A stretch of DNA of 64,000 nucleotides, from positions 868,001 through 932,000 of the forward strand of contig NZ_CP126257.1 of NCBI RefSeq assembly GCF_003234175.2. The letters are read 5' to 3'. This DNA is from Curtobacterium sp. MCSS17_007. GTDB lineage: Bacteria; Actinomycetota; Actinomycetes; Actinomycetales; Microbacteriaceae. The notes beneath the pieces are model-generated. The model had not been told where the DNA came from, made no database searches, and was given only the letters and a program-made list of their open reading frames with translations. The translations under genes were made by a program, and so were the position numbers. This document shows, one piece after another, positions 24,324 through 33,036 of the stretch. Every line of letters begins with the position of its first letter. Position 1 is the stretch's first letter.

Positions 24324-25870
24324 GGGTCGACCTGCTCGCGGGCGAGGTCCGCGGGGGAGCCCGGCGGTCGGTGCTCGTCGTGCTCGGGAGCGTGCTCGGT
24401 CTGGTCGCCGCCGTGTTCGTCGCGGGCGAGCTCCTCGCCCTGCGCTCCGCCCCGGCCGAGGTCGCGCGGTCGATCGCGGTGCCGGTCGGCACCTTCGTCA
24501 CCCTGGCGTTCACCCTGGTCCCGCTCGTCGCCGGTCGGAACGACCAGTTCGACCCGCGCCGCTTCGCCGTCTTCGGCATCGACCGCCGCCAGCTGGCGAT
24601 CGGCCTCGGTGTCGCCGGACTCGTCGGTGTCCCGGTGCTGGCGGTCGCGGTCGTCGCGGTCGGACAGGTCGGCGTGTGGTCACGCACCGGCGGCGCCGCC
24701 GTCCTCGCCCTCGTCGCGGCCCTGCTCGGCACGGCGACCTGCGCCCTGTTCGTGCGCGTCGCCTCGGCGGTCGGCGCGACGTTCGTCGGACCGCAGCGAT
24801 CGCGGGACGCCGGTTGGCTGGCCGCCCTGGTGATCGTCGTGCTCGGGCTGCCCGTCGCGTCGCTCCTGCTCCGCTCGGACTGGCTCGACCCCGCCAGCAC
24901 GGAACTGCAGCGCGTCGCCGACGTGGCCGGGTGGACCCCGTGGGGTGCGGCGTGGGCCGTGCCGGCGGACGTCGCGAGTGGTCGCATCGCCGAGGGGCTG
25001 CTGAAGCTCGTCGTCGCGCTCGTCGTGGTCGCCCTCCTCGCGTGGTCGTGGTGGGCGCTCGTCGGCCGAGCCCTCGAATCGGTCGACGGCCGTGCCTCCA
25101 CCCGTCGCTACCGCGGGCTCGGCTGGTTCGACCGGCTCGGGTCCAACCCCGTCGGCGCGGTCGCCGCGCGTGCCCTGACCTACTGGGGGCGCGACCCGCG
25201 CTACCGGATGTCGTACCTGGTCATCCTGTTCGTGCCGATCGTCGTGCTGCCGCTCGGCGTCGCCGGCGTCCCGTGGCACTGGACCGCGCTCGTCCCGCTG
25301 CCCCTCATGGCGCTCATCGCCGGGTTCCTGCCGCACAACGACGTCTCCTACGACAACACCGCCGTCTGGCTCCACGTCGCATCCGGTGCGCCGGGGTGGA
25401 GCGACCGGCTCGGGAGGTTGGTGCCGGTGCTCGTCGTCGGGCTGCCGCTCGTCGTCGCCGGTGCCGCCGTGTCCGCTGACCTGTTCGGTGACTGGACGGC
25501 GTTCCCGGTGCTCACCGGGCTCGCGGTCGGTGCGCTCCTCGCCGGCCTCGGCCTGTCGAGCGTCGTGTCGGTCCTGTTGGCGTACCCGACGGTGCGGCCC
25601 GGCGACCACCCCTTCCAGCAGCCGCAGGCGGCCGGGACCACCGCCGCGGTGGCACAGACCACCATGATCGTCGGCATCCTCGTGTCGCTGGTGCCGGCGG
25701 CCTGGCTCGCCGTGCTCACCGCGGTCGAGGGCCCGGACCCGTGGGCGACGGCGACCCTGGTCGTGGGCGTCGCGGTCGGCCTGGTCGTGCTCGTCGCCGG
25801 GATCCTCGTCGGCGGTCGACTGTTCGACCGGCACGGCCCCGACCTGCTCGCCGCAGCGCAGCGGAACTGA
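24299..25870 (+). CDS. ABC transporter permease, large multi-spanning membrane protein
   Basis: A 523-residue membrane protein with about 12 hydrophobic segments, for example LVAAVFVAGELLAL near 37-50, AVLALVAALLGTATCALF near 138 and VVGVAVGLVVLVAGILVG near 490. Two halves are separated by a cytoplasmic loop near residues 260-300 (RRYRGLGWFDRLGSNPVG). The ATG at 24299 lies 25 bases inside the ATPase gene, which supports one transporter complex. It resembles ABC-2-type exporters but carries no motif that names the substrate. A family B hairpin starts 36 nt after the stop. Confidence 0.85.
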   Translation: MVAQLLRLRVDLLAGEVRGGARRSVLVVLGSVLGLVAAVFVAGELLALRSAPAEVARSIAVPVGTFVTLAFTLVPLVAGRNDQFDPRRFAVFGIDRRQLAIGLGVAGLVGVPVLAVAVVAVGQVGVWSRTGGAAVLALVAALLGTATCALFVRVASAVGATFVGPQRSRDAGWLAALVIVVLGLPVASLLLRSDWLDPASTELQRVADVAGWTPWGAAWAVPADVASGRIAEGLLKLVVALVVVALLAWSWWALVGRALESVDGRASTRRYRGLGWFDRLGSNPVGAVAARALTYWGRDPRYRMSYLVILFVPIVVLPLGVAGVPWHWTALVPLPLMALIAGFLPHNDVSYDNTAVWLHVASGAPGWSDRLGRLVPVLVVGLPLVVAGAAVSADLFGDWTAFPVLTGLAVGALLAGLGLSSVVSVLLAYPTVRPGDHPFQQPQAAGTTAAVAQTTMIVGILVSLVPAAWLAVLTAVEGPDPWATATLVVGVAVGLVVLVAGILVGGRLFDRHGPDLLAAAQRN

Positions 25871-25906
25871 ACCCGGTACGTCCGCGCCGCCCGGAAGGCG
25901 ACCACC

Positions 25907-25955
25907 GGACGGGCGGGAGGCGCGGTGCGGGCACACACCGTGCCTCCCGTCCGTC
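25907..25955 (+). terminator. Repeat family B palindrome (imperfect) after the ABC permease gene
   Basis: The arms GGACGGGCGGGAGGCGCGGTG and CACCGTGCCTCCCGTCCGTC can pair over about 20 bp with two G-U-type pairs. It begins 36 nt after the stop codon. A -10 box for the next gene follows 22 nt later. Confidence 0.65.
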
Positions 25956-25976
25956 GCGGCGACAGCCGCACCGTCG

Positions 25977-25982
25977 TACGCT
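25977..25982 (+). promoter_or_regulatory. -10 box of the DUF3039 gene
   Basis: TACGCT ends 7 nt before the ATG at 25989, predicting a leaderless transcript. Confidence 0.5.
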
Positions 25983-25988
25983 GGGGGC

Positions 25989-26249
25989 ATGAGCATGACG
26001 GAACCCGGCGGCGGCCTCGACGTGATGGACCGCGAGCTCGAGAAGCTCCTCGAGGAAGAGGCGATCGAGCCCGGTGATCACGAGCGCTTCTCGCACTACG
26101 TGAAGAAGGACAAGATCCTGCAGTCCGCGTTGTCGGGCAAGCCCGTGAAGGCCCTGTGCGGCAAGAAGTGGGTGCCCGGCCGCGACCCGGAGAAGTTCCC
26201 GGTCTGCCCGGACTGCAAGGCCATCTACGAGAAGATGAAGGCCGAGTAG
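25989..26249 (+). CDS. DUF3039 small zinc-binding-type protein
   Basis: An 86-residue actinobacterial protein of the DUF3039 family, function unknown. An acidic N-terminal helix (residues 13-27) is followed by HERFSHYVKKDKI and then by Cys57 in ALCGKKWVPG and Cys73/Cys76 in PVCPDCKAIY. His31, His36 and the three Cys residues could form a small zinc site. It is convergent with pncB, with only 9 bp between the stops, and no terminator hairpin is seen. Confidence 0.88.
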   Translation: MSMTEPGGGLDVMDRELEKLLEEEAIEPGDHERFSHYVKKDKILQSALSGKPVKALCGKKWVPGRDPEKFPVCPDCKAIYEKMKAE

Positions 26250-26258
26250 CCCGGCTTC

Positions 26259-27548
26259 TCAGATCACCAGGGTGGGGATCGCCGGGTCGCCGCGGCCGAT
26301 GCGTGACGCGTCGACCGGCAGCTCGGCCTTGGCCCGCTTGTGGTGGGCCCGGGCCGCCTCGACCCCCGCGACGCCGAGGAACGCCGGGTCGACCTCGCCG
26401 TGCTCGACCACGGGGACGAGCAGCGGACGCTCGTCCGGCCCGACGCGTCCGGAGGTCAGGACGACCTCGGCCGTCGCGACGCCGTTCCGGAGCCGACGAC
26501 CGGCTTCCTTCCGCCCGCCCGTCGAGGCCTTGTCGACCGACTTCTTCGCCACAGGCACCCACTCGTCGCCCGCGGGCGTCTGGTGCGCGACCAGCTTGAA
26601 CACCATGCCGGCGGCGGGGTGCCCGGACCCGGAGACCACGCTCGTGCCGACACCGTAGGAGTCGACCGGGGCGGCGCGGAGCGCGGCGATCGTGTACTCG
26701 TCGAGGTCGTTCGTGACCGTGATCTTCGTCGCCGGCGCACCGAGCCGGTCGAGCTGGGCGCGCACGGCCGCGACGACGCTCGGCAGGTCGCCGCTGTCGA
26801 TGCGGACCGCGCCGAGGCGACCGTTCGTCAGGCGTACGGCGGTCTCGACGGCGGCCTCGATGTCGTAGGTGTCGACGAGCAGGGTCGTGCCGTCGCCGAG
26901 GGCGTCGAGCTGGGAGCGGAACGCCGCCTCCTCGGAGTCGTGCAGGAGCGTGAAGGCGTGTGCGGCGGTGCCCATCGTCGGGATGCCCCACGTGCGACCT
27001 GCCTCGAGGTTGCTCGTCGCGCCGAACCCGGCGATGTACGCGGCGCGCGCGGCCGCGACGGCGTTCCACTCGCCCGTGCGACGGGAGCCCATCTCGGCGA
27101 GCGGGCGGCCGTCGGCGGCGGAGACCATCCGGGCGGCGGCGCCGGCGACGGCGGAGTCGGCGTTGAGGATGCTCAACGCCAGGGTCTCGAGGACGACCGA
27201 CTCGGCGAAGGTGCCCTCGACCTGCAGGACGGGGGAGTTCGGGAAGAAGACCTCGCCCTCGCGGTAGGCGCGGACGTCACCGGTGAACCGGTAGTCGGCG
27301 AGCCAGCGGGCGGTGCCCTCGTCGATGACGTTGCGCTCGCGGAGGAACGCGATCTCCTCGTCGCCGAAGCGGAACTCGGTGAGGGCCGTGAGGAAGCGGC
27401 CGAGGCCGGCGGCGACCCCGTACCGGCGGCCGTCGGGCAGGCGGCGGGCGAACACCTCGAACACGCAGCGTCGATCGGCGGTGCCGTCCTTGAGGGCGGC
27501 GTCCACCATGGTGAGTTCGTACTGGTCCGTGAGGAGCGCGCTGGTCAC
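26259..27548 (-). CDS. pncB: Nicotinate phosphoribosyltransferase
   Basis: A 429-residue enzyme that converts nicotinate and PRPP to nicotinate mononucleotide, the first step of the Preiss-Handler NAD salvage route. Recognisable parts are LLTDQYELTMVDAAL at the start, FPNSPVLQVEG near 110, EMGSRRTGEWNAVAAARAAYIAGF near 150, VDTYDIEAAVETA near 215 and the phosphate-binding region YGVGTSVVSGSGHPA near 300. The GTG at 27548 is chosen because a minus-strand TAGTGT at 27556-27561 ends 8 nt before it, and the upstream reading enters repeat DNA. NudC near 1 kb is another NAD-linked gene but is far away. Confidence 0.93.
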   Translation of the reverse strand: MTSALLTDQYELTMVDAALKDGTADRRCVFEVFARRLPDGRRYGVAAGLGRFLTALTEFRFGDEEIAFLRERNVIDEGTARWLADYRFTGDVRAYREGEVFFPNSPVLQVEGTFAESVVLETLALSILNADSAVAGAAARMVSAADGRPLAEMGSRRTGEWNAVAAARAAYIAGFGATSNLEAGRTWGIPTMGTAAHAFTLLHDSEEAAFRSQLDALGDGTTLLVDTYDIEAAVETAVRLTNGRLGAVRIDSGDLPSVVAAVRAQLDRLGAPATKITVTNDLDEYTIAALRAAPVDSYGVGTSVVSGSGHPAAGMVFKLVAHQTPAGDEWVPVAKKSVDKASTGGRKEAGRRLRNGVATAEVVLTSGRVGPDERPLLVPVVEHGEVDPAFLGVAGVEAARAHHKRAKAELPVDASRIGRGDPAIPTLVI

Positions 27549-27555
27549 CTCCCCG

Positions 27556-27561
27556 ACACTA
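27556..27561 (-). promoter_or_regulatory. -10 box of pncB
   Basis: TAGTGT on the minus strand ends 8 nt before the GTG start at 27548. The same strand shows GGGGAG directly against the GTG, too close for a normal ribosome site, so leaderless initiation is more likely. Confidence 0.4.
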
Positions 27562-28159
27562 GCGACGCAGCGGTGGGGAGGCGCGGGGCGCGCGGTGTGC
27601 GCGGGGTCGTCGGGTGCGCACGAGGAGTGCTCGGGGCGCCCGTGGGCGGCCGGGTGTCGCGGCGCGGGTCGCGCCTCCTGGGCGGAGCGGCCGGCCGGCG
27701 GGGCCGGGCGGGGCTGGGCTGGGGCTGGGGCTGGGGCTGGGGTGGGGGTGGCCTGGCCGGCCCGGTCGGCCCGGAGCGGCGGGCGGGCGGAAGCGGCGCG
27801 CTCGACGCCCAGTGCGGAGCGGGAACCGCCCGCTCGAGGGGTCGGCGTGCTTGCCGGCCAGGGTGGCGCGGCGAACGGGCAGGAGCGGCCGCCGTGACGC
27901 TCCGTGCCCAGCGGGAAGTGCCCGCTCGTGAGGTGGGAGGTCGCTGCGGGCAGGGCCGGCGCGGCGAGCGGGCGGAAGCGGCGCGTTCGACGCCCAGTGC
28001 CGAGCGGGAACCGCCCGCTCGCGGGGTTGGACGTGCCTCCACGCCGGGTCGGCGCGGGTCCTGACCGGACCGAGCTGGAGGGCGGGAACGGCTCTCGGGC
28101 ACATCGCACCGTTGCGTGCGGGACCGCGGTCCTCGGAGGTGGGGCGTGCGGATCCGCCC

Positions 28160-28177
28160 GGTCGGGAGGCGCGGTGC
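28160..28177 (+). repeat. Intergenic repeat family B arm
   Basis: GGTCGGGAGGCGCGGTGC, a single left arm lying between family A units in the pncB-murI gap. Confidence 0.55.
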
Positions 28178-28352
28178 GCGGACGTCGGTCGGCGCACGTG
28201 TCCGGGTGGTGCCGCGCGCGAACGGGCGGAACCGACGGGTGGGACACGTGCGTGCTGCGTATTCCGCCCGCTCGCGCGGTGAGCGTGGGGTGCCCGCCGC
28301 CCGGGTCGCGCCCGGGTCGCGCACGCAGTGGGGGAACGGGGGAGCGGCTCGG

Positions 28353-28358
28353 TACGCT
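28353..28358 (+). promoter_or_regulatory. -10 box of the murI-rph-rdgB operon
   Basis: TACGCT ends 7 nt before the murI GTG at 28365, so the operon mRNA is predicted to be leaderless. Confidence 0.5.
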
Positions 28359-28364
28359 GGTCGG

Positions 28365-29210
28365 GTGACGGATGCACCGATCGGAGTCTTCGACAGCGGG
28401 GTCGGCGGACTCACGGTCGCGCGGGCGATCATCGACCAGCTGCCGCGCGAGAGCATCCGGTACGTCGGGGACACCGTGCACTCGCCCTACGGCCCGAAGC
28501 CCATCGCCGACGTCCGGCGGTACGCGCTCGAGGTCATGGACGACCTGGTCGACCAGGGCGTGAAGGCGCTGGTGATCGCGTGCAACACCGCGTCCTCCGC
28601 CGTGCTCCGCGACGCCCGCGAACGCTACGAACAGGCGTACGGGATTCCCGTCGTCGAGGTGATCCAGCCGGCCGCCCGCGCGGCCGTGAAGCAGACGCGC
28701 ACCGGTCGCATCGGGGTGATCGGGACGGTCGGCACCATCGCCTCCCGGGCGTACGAGGACGCGTTCGCGGTCGCCGCCGACGTCACCCTGACGCTCGCCG
28801 CGTGCCCGCGGTTCGTCGAGTTCGTCGAGGCCGGCGACACCTCGTCGCCCGCCCTCCGCGAGGTCGCCGCGCAGTACCTCGCCCCGATCCGCGACGCCGA
28901 CGTCGACACGCTCGTGCTCGGCTGCACCCACTACCCGCTCATGTCCGCCGCGATCCAGTACGTGATGGGCCCGGACGTGACGCTCGTGTCGAGCGCCGAG
29001 GAGACCGCGAACGACGTGTACCGCCGGCTCGTCGAGCACGGGCTGGAGCGGACGACGCCGGAGCCGCCGAGCTACGCGTTCGAGGCGACCGGCGACGACA
29101 AGAACGGCTTCATCCGGCTCGCCCGGCGCTTCCTCGGTCCCGAGGTCTCGAGCGTCGGGCACCTCCAGACCGGGGCGATCACCCTGCCCCGAACCGAAAG
29201 GACCCCATGA
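28365..29210 (+). CDS. murI: Glutamate racemase
   Basis: A 281-residue cofactor-independent racemase that makes D-glutamate for peptidoglycan. The two catalytic cysteines are Cys71 in IACNTASS and Cys185 in LGCTHYPL, and Asp10-Ser11 sits in [10 protein letters not shown]. Length is normal. The GTG at 28365 is set by the -10 box 7 nt upstream; the open frame continues further into repeat DNA. The stop overlaps the rph start in ATGA, the first step of a tightly coupled murI-rph-rdgB operon. Confidence 0.95.
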   Translation: MTDAPIGVFDSGVGGLTVARAIIDQLPRESIRYVGDTVHSPYGPKPIADVRRYALEVMDDLVDQGVKALVIACNTASSAVLRDARERYEQAYGIPVVEVIQPAARAAVKQTRTGRIGVIGTVGTIASRAYEDAFAVAADVTLTLAACPRFVEFVEAGDTSSPALREVAAQYLAPIRDADVDTLVLGCTHYPLMSAAIQYVMGPDVTLVSSAEETANDVYRRLVEHGLERTTPEPPSYAFEATGDDKNGFIRLARRFLGPEVSSVGHLQTGAITLPRTERTP

Positions 29211-29938
29211 GCACCCGCATCGACGGCCGCAGCGCCACCGACCACCGTCCGGTCAGCATCGAGCGGGGGTGGAGCACGCAGGCCGAGGGCAGCGCGCTCA
29301 TCTCGTTCGGCAGCACGAAGGTGCTGTGCACGGCCTCCTTCACGAACGGTGTCCCGCGGTGGATGGCCGGCAAGGGAACGGGGTGGGTCACCGCCGAGTA
29401 CTCGATGCTGCCCCGCTCGACGAACGAGCGGATGCAGCGCGAGTCGATCAAGGGCAAGGTCGGCGGGCGCACGCACGAGATCTCGCGGCTCATCGGACGG
29501 TCGCTCCGGGCGGTCGTCGACATGAAGGGCCTCGGGGAGAACACGCTCGTCATCGACTGCGACGTGCTGCAGGCGGACGGCGGCACCCGCACGGCATCGA
29601 TCACCGGCGCATACGTCGCCATGGCCGACGCGATCGAGTGGGGTCGCGACAAGGGCTTCATCGCGAAGAAGGCAACGCCGCTGACCGACAGCGTGCAGGC
29701 GATCTCGGTCGGGATCGTCGGCGGTGAGCCGATGCTCGACCTGGCCTACACCGAGGACTCCGCGGCGGACACCGACATGAACATCGTGACCACCGGCTCC
29801 GGGAAGTTCATCGAGGTGCAGGGCACCGCGGAGCACGCGCCGTTCGACCGCGACGAGCTGAACACGCTGCTCGACCTCGGCCTCGCGGGCAACCAGTCGC
29901 TCGCGGCGATCCAGCGCGACGTGCTGGGCCTCGCGTGA
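29207..29938 (+). CDS. rph: Ribonuclease PH
   Basis: A 243-residue phosphorolytic 3'-5' exoribonuclease that trims tRNA 3' ends. It shows RPVSIERGW near 16, the tRNA-contact region [11 protein letters not shown] near 65, [17 protein letters not shown] near 85-101, the phosphate site and [19 protein letters not shown] near 120. ATG 29207 has GAAAGGA 7-13 nt upstream and overlaps the murI stop by four bases. Its stop in turn overlaps the rdgB GTG. Confidence 0.96.
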   Translation: MSTRIDGRSATDHRPVSIERGWSTQAEGSALISFGSTKVLCTASFTNGVPRWMAGKGTGWVTAEYSMLPRSTNERMQRESIKGKVGGRTHEISRLIGRSLRAVVDMKGLGENTLVIDCDVLQADGGTRTASITGAYVAMADAIEWGRDKGFIAKKATPLTDSVQAISVGIVGGEPMLDLAYTEDSAADTDMNIVTTGSGKFIEVQGTAEHAPFDRDELNTLLDLGLAGNQSLAAIQRDVLGLA

Positions 29939-30528
29939 CCGGCGGCACCGTCGTCCTGGCGACGCACAACCAGGGGAAGGTCGTCGAGCTGCGGGGCATC
30001 CTCGGCGAAGCCTTGGGCGAGGGCGTCGAGCTCGTCGGCTACGACGGTCCGGAGCCCGTCGAGGACGGCGACACCTACGCGGCCAACGCCCTCATCAAGG
30101 CGCGCGCGGCGGTCGCCCACACGGGGCTGCCGGCGCTCGCCGACGACTCCGGCATCGCGGTCGACGCACTCGGGGGAGCCCCCGGCATCCACTCGGCCCG
30201 GTACGCCGGGACGCGCGTGGACGCGGACAACATCGCGCTGCTGCTGCAGAACCTCGAGGGCGTGGTCGAACGGACCGCCGCCTTCGTCTGCGCCGCGGCG
30301 TTCGTCACCCCGGACGGCACCGAGCACCTGTTCGAGGCGGTCTGGAACGGCGAGGTCCTGACGGAACCGGTCGGGGACGGCGGGCACGGGTACGACCCGG
30401 TGTTCCAGCCGGACGACGCCGACCGCTCCGCAGCACAGCTGTCCCGCGACGAGAAGAACGCCCTGTCGCACCGGTCGAAGGCGTTCCGCGGGATCGCCCC
30501 GATCGTGCGGGAGTACTTCGCGGTCTGA
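29935..30528 (+). CDS. rdgB: RdgB/HAM1 family non-canonical purine NTP pyrophosphatase
   Basis: A 197-residue enzyme that hydrolyses dITP/XTP-type nucleotides to monophosphates and keeps them out of [14 protein letters not shown] (residues ~9-19) forms the triphosphate site, with [15 protein letters not shown] near 69 and the late SHRSKAFR near 182. GTG 29935 overlaps the rph stop in GTGA. It is the last gene of the operon, closed by a 27-bp hairpin six nucleotides downstream. Confidence 0.95.
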   Translation: MTGGTVVLATHNQGKVVELRGILGEALGEGVELVGYDGPEPVEDGDTYAANALIKARAAVAHTGLPALADDSGIAVDALGGAPGIHSARYAGTRVDADNIALLLQNLEGVVERTAAFVCAAAFVTPDGTEHLFEAVWNGEVLTEPVGDGGHGYDPVFQPDDADRSAAQLSRDEKNALSHRSKAFRGIAPIVREYFAV

Positions 30529-30533
30529 CGAGG

Positions 30534-30593
30534 GCACGAGAGGAAGCACCCCGCGCCACGGAACCTCGTGGCGCGGGGTGCTTCCTCTCGTGC
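30534..30593 (+). terminator. Strong 27-bp hairpin terminator after rdgB
   Basis: A perfect 27-bp stem starting GCACGAGAGGAAGC closes a 6-nt loop GAACCT. It does not belong to repeat family B. Short GCGACGCGGCGG repeats fill the next 60 bases before the convergent DedA gene. Confidence 0.9.
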
Positions 30594-30671
30594 GGCGGCG
30601 CCTGCGACGCGGCGGCGACCCTGCGACGCGACGCGGCGGTCCTGCGGCGAGGCGGCGATCCGCCCCGGTGC

Positions 30672-31400
30672 CTACTGCCCTGCGGGCCAGGCAGGACCGT
30701 CGGTCGCTGCACGCTGGGCCGCTGCCTGCTCGGCCTCGGCCGCGTGCTTCGCCTTGCGCGCCGTGCGCCAGTAGTGCAGGCCCGCGGGGACGACCGTGAC
30801 GAGCACCGCGAGGATGAGGATCACGTCGATGTAGTTCCGCACGATGTAGGCGATCGGCGGGATGTAGCCGAGGAAGTACCCGAGGAAGGTCACGCCGACG
30901 CCCCAGACGACCGCGCCGACGGCGTTGTACAGCGAGTACTTCTTGTAGTTCATGCGCCCGACCCCGGCCGCGATCGGCAGGAAGGTGCGGACCACGGGGA
31001 CGAACCGCGCGAGGATGACCGCGAGCGGGCCGAAGCGGTGGAAGAACGCGTTCGTCCGGTCGACGTTCTCCTTGGAGAACAGGCCGCTCTCCTTGCGCTC
31101 GAAGATCGGGGGTCCGGCCTTCTTGCCGATGTAGTACCCGAGCTCACCACCGAGGAACGCTGCGGCGCCGATCATCAGCGCTGCCACCCAGATCGGGATG
31201 CCACCGATCTGGCCGCCGCGGTCGAAGGCGAAGAGACCCGTGATGACGAGCAGGCTGTCGCCGGGGAAGATGAACCCGATGAGCAGGCCCGTCTCGGCGA
31301 AGACGATGGCGCAGACCACGAGCACGGCGATGGCCCCGAAGTGGTCGAGGATGTACTGCGGGTCGAGCCACGGGATCAGGGCGAGTGCGACGGAGTGCAT
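30672..31400 (-). CDS. DedA-family membrane protein
   Basis: A 242-residue DedA/SNARE-associated (PF09335) protein with four to six membrane segments and the family motifs FAETGLLIGFIFPGDSLL near 34, GAAAFLGGELGYYIGKKAG near 80 and ARFVPVVRTFLPIAAGVGRM near 131. The last is the conserved region with the essential Arg. DedA proteins are linked to lipid carrier recycling and membrane potential. The C-terminal 25 residues are Ala/Gln-rich. The ATG at 31400 has a modest GGAAGAA ribosome site. Convergent with rdgB. Confidence 0.9.
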   Translation of the reverse strand: MHSVALALIPWLDPQYILDHFGAIAVLVVCAIVFAETGLLIGFIFPGDSLLVITGLFAFDRGGQIGGIPIWVAALMIGAAAFLGGELGYYIGKKAGPPIFERKESGLFSKENVDRTNAFFHRFGPLAVILARFVPVVRTFLPIAAGVGRMNYKKYSLYNAVGAVVWGVGVTFLGYFLGYIPPIAYIVRNYIDVILILAVLVTVVPAGLHYWRTARKAKHAAEAEQAAAQRAATDGPAWPAGQ

Positions 31401-31519
31401 GGTTCTTCCGGTCGTGTCGGGGCGGGGGCACGGGGAGGCTCCCGCGTGACGAGGGTACCGCCCGGCGGTGACGGGACCATCCCTCGACGGTATGACTTCA
31501 CCCAGCGGACCGAGGACCG

Positions 31520-31600
31520 TGCGGAAGGAGGGACTCGAACCCTCACGCCTGGGGCACAGGAACCTAAATCCTGCGTGTCTACCGATTCCACCACTCCCGC
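31520..31600 (-). tRNA. tRNA-Leu (TAG anticodon)
   Basis: An 81-nt class II tRNA on the minus strand with acceptor arms GCGGGAG and CTTCCGC (one G-U pair), an anticodon loop TTTAGGT giving TAG, and a long variable arm. The discriminator base is A. CCA is not encoded, unlike the tRNA-fMet gene in this window. Confidence 0.95.
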
Positions 31601-31626
31601 GAGCAGCGGCAGTCTACCGAGCGCGC

Positions 31627-31665
31627 GGGACGGGGCGGGCGTGGGACGCGCCTCCCGTCCGTCCC
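31627..31665 (-). terminator. Degenerate family B hairpin after the MFS gene
   Basis: A good right arm (GCGCCTCCCGTCCGTCCC) directly follows the MFS stop, but the left arm is shortened to GGGACGGGGCGGGC, so only an imperfect hairpin can form. It lies between the MFS gene and tRNA-Leu, both on the minus strand. Confidence 0.5.
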
Positions 31666-31666
31666 C

Positions 31667-32983
31667 TCAGCGGAGGCGACGCGGCAGGTACCGCGGCACG
31701 TACCGCAGCAGGATCCCCGCGCCCACCAGGCCGAGCACGCCCATCACGCCGCTCGCGAGCGCGAGCGACGCGACCGCGGTGACCCCGGATATCACCAGCG
31801 GCGCCGCCGCGGAGCCGAAGTCACCCGTGAACCGCCATGCGCCGAGGAAGGGCGCCGGGTTGCCCCGCGGCGCGAGGTCCGCACCGAGCGTCATGAGGAT
31901 CCCGCTGCCGACGCCGTTCGCGAGCGACATGCCGATGGCGATGCCGACGAACCAGCCGACCTTCGCGTCGAGGTGGCCGCTCCAGGCGAGCAGGAAGTAG
32001 CTGACGGCGAGACCGAGCATGCAGGGCAGCGCACTCGCGAGGCGTCCCCACCGGTCCATGATCTGCCCGCTCGTGTAGAAGAGCGCGAAGTCGACGGCGC
32101 CGGCGATGCCGATGACGAGCGCTGCCGAGGCGTCGTCGAGACCGACGCTGACCGCCCAGAGCGGCAGGATGACCTGTCGTCCGGCACGGAGCGCTCCGAT
32201 CAGCGCCGCCCCGCTGCCGAGGCGCGCGAGGACGGCACGGTTCTCGCGGATGGTGCGGAACAGGCCGTGCGCCTCGCGCTCGACGAACTGCGCACCGGTG
32301 TCGGTGGATGGTTCGTCCGGGTGCGGGGCGGGTGCCGCGCGCCGTGCCGCGTCGGTCGCGTCCGGCCTGGAGGCGCGGCTCGGCAACCGCAGACCCCGTG
32401 CGCCCGTCGCGGGGTCGCGCAGCACGAGGAGCACGACCGCCGCCGCGAGGCAGCAGACGACGTGGATCCAGAAGGCGCTCTGCGTCGTGCCCGTCAGGTG
32501 GACGACGCCGGCCGAGACGAACGGACCGACGAAGTACCCGAAGCGGAACACCCCGCCGAGGCTCGAGAGCGCCCGGGCGCGGATGTGCAGGGGGATGGCG
32601 GTCGTCATGTAGGCGTGCCGGGCGAGCGCGAACACCGCCGTCGAGACGCCCACCAGGAACACCCCGACCGCGAGCACCCAGGGGTCCGGTGCGACGACGC
32701 AGACGAGGAGCCCGACGACGGAGACCAGCGCGGCGCCCGTCATCGCGTTCCGCTCGCCGATCCGGCCGACGACCACGCCCGAGGGCACGTCCCCGATGAG
32801 CTCGCCCACCAGGATGAGCGCGGCGACGAACCCGGCGAAGGCCAGGCTCGCGCCGAGGGAGTCGGCCGCGATCGGGATGATCGGGATGATCGCGCCCTCG
32901 CCGATCGCGAACAGTGCTGCGGGGAGGAACCCGGACAGCAGGACACCGCGGCGGTCGAAGGCGTCGTTCGTGGTGCTCGTCAT
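31667..32983 (-). CDS. Major facilitator superfamily transporter
   Basis: A 438-residue MFS protein with about 12 membrane segments in two halves, joined by a ~50-residue cytoplasmic loop near 195-245. The loop-2/3 signature is [17 protein letters not shown] near 63-79, the counterpart of the G-x-x-x-D/G-R motif. The central loop carries [10 protein letters not shown], encoded by an in-frame family B arm (32360-32379). The ATG at 32983 is preceded by TACCGT on the same strand about 10 nt upstream. Divergent from mnmA. Likely a drug or metabolite exporter; substrate not determinable. Confidence 0.9.
   Translation of the reverse strand: MTSTTNDAFDRRGVLLSGFLPAALFAIGEGAIIPIIPIAADSLGASLAFAGFVAALILVGELIGDVPSGVVVGRIGERNAMTGAALVSVVGLLVCVVAPDPWVLAVGVFLVGVSTAVFALARHAYMTTAIPLHIRARALSSLGGVFRFGYFVGPFVSAGVVHLTGTTQSAFWIHVVCCLAAAVVLLVLRDPATGARGLRLPSRASRPDATDAARRAAPAPHPDEPSTDTGAQFVEREAHGLFRTIRENRAVLARLGSGAALIGALRAGRQVILPLWAVSVGLDDASAALVIGIAGAVDFALFYTSGQIMDRWGRLASALPCMLGLAVSYFLLAWSGHLDAKVGWFVGIAIGMSLANGVGSGILMTLGADLAPRGNPAPFLGAWRFTGDFGSAAAPLVISGVTAVASLALASGVMGVLGLVGAGILLRYVPRYLPRRLR
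32360..32379 (-). repeat. Repeat family B arm inside the MFS gene
   Basis: On the coding strand this is GCCGCGCCTCCAGGCCGGAC, in frame as R-A-S-R-P-D, in the loop between the two transporter halves. The usual CCC is CCA. Confidence 0.5.
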
Positions 32984-33024
32984 CGTCGAGCCACGGTACG
33001 CCTGGCGTCGTCGTGGGAAGCGCT

Positions 33025-33030
33025 TACCCT
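33025..33030 (+). promoter_or_regulatory. -10 box of mnmA
   Basis: TACCCT ends 7 nt before the ATG at 33037, consistent with leaderless initiation and with rejecting longer in-frame readings. Confidence 0.5.
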
Positions 33031-33036
33031 GGTTGC

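Larger units (their letters stand above)
27549..28364. repeat. Gene-free 0.8-kb region with four family A units, family B arms and a G-rich tract
   Basis: No credible gene is seen. Four family A pairs are present: forward at 27784, 27873, 27966 and 28220, with inverse partners at about 27824, 27916, 28009 and 28261, again 40-43 bp apart. Units one and three share an almost identical interior, so one was copied from the other. Family B arms lie at 28030-28048 and 28160-28177. Runs of GGGGCT at 27711-27750 form a G-rich tract. The region separates pncB from the murI operon, whose -10 box is at its right end. Confidence 0.8.

Noticed and set aside
27713..27740. Origin of replication or DnaA-box cluster
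   Set aside because: The region is G-rich, with no AT-rich unwinding stretch and no TTATCCACA-like sites.
31468..31782. A 104-codon open frame across tRNA-Leu
   Set aside because: It reads through the tRNA on the wrong strand. The product (GLEPSRLGHRNLNPAC-like) is the usual false translation of a tRNA-Leu gene.
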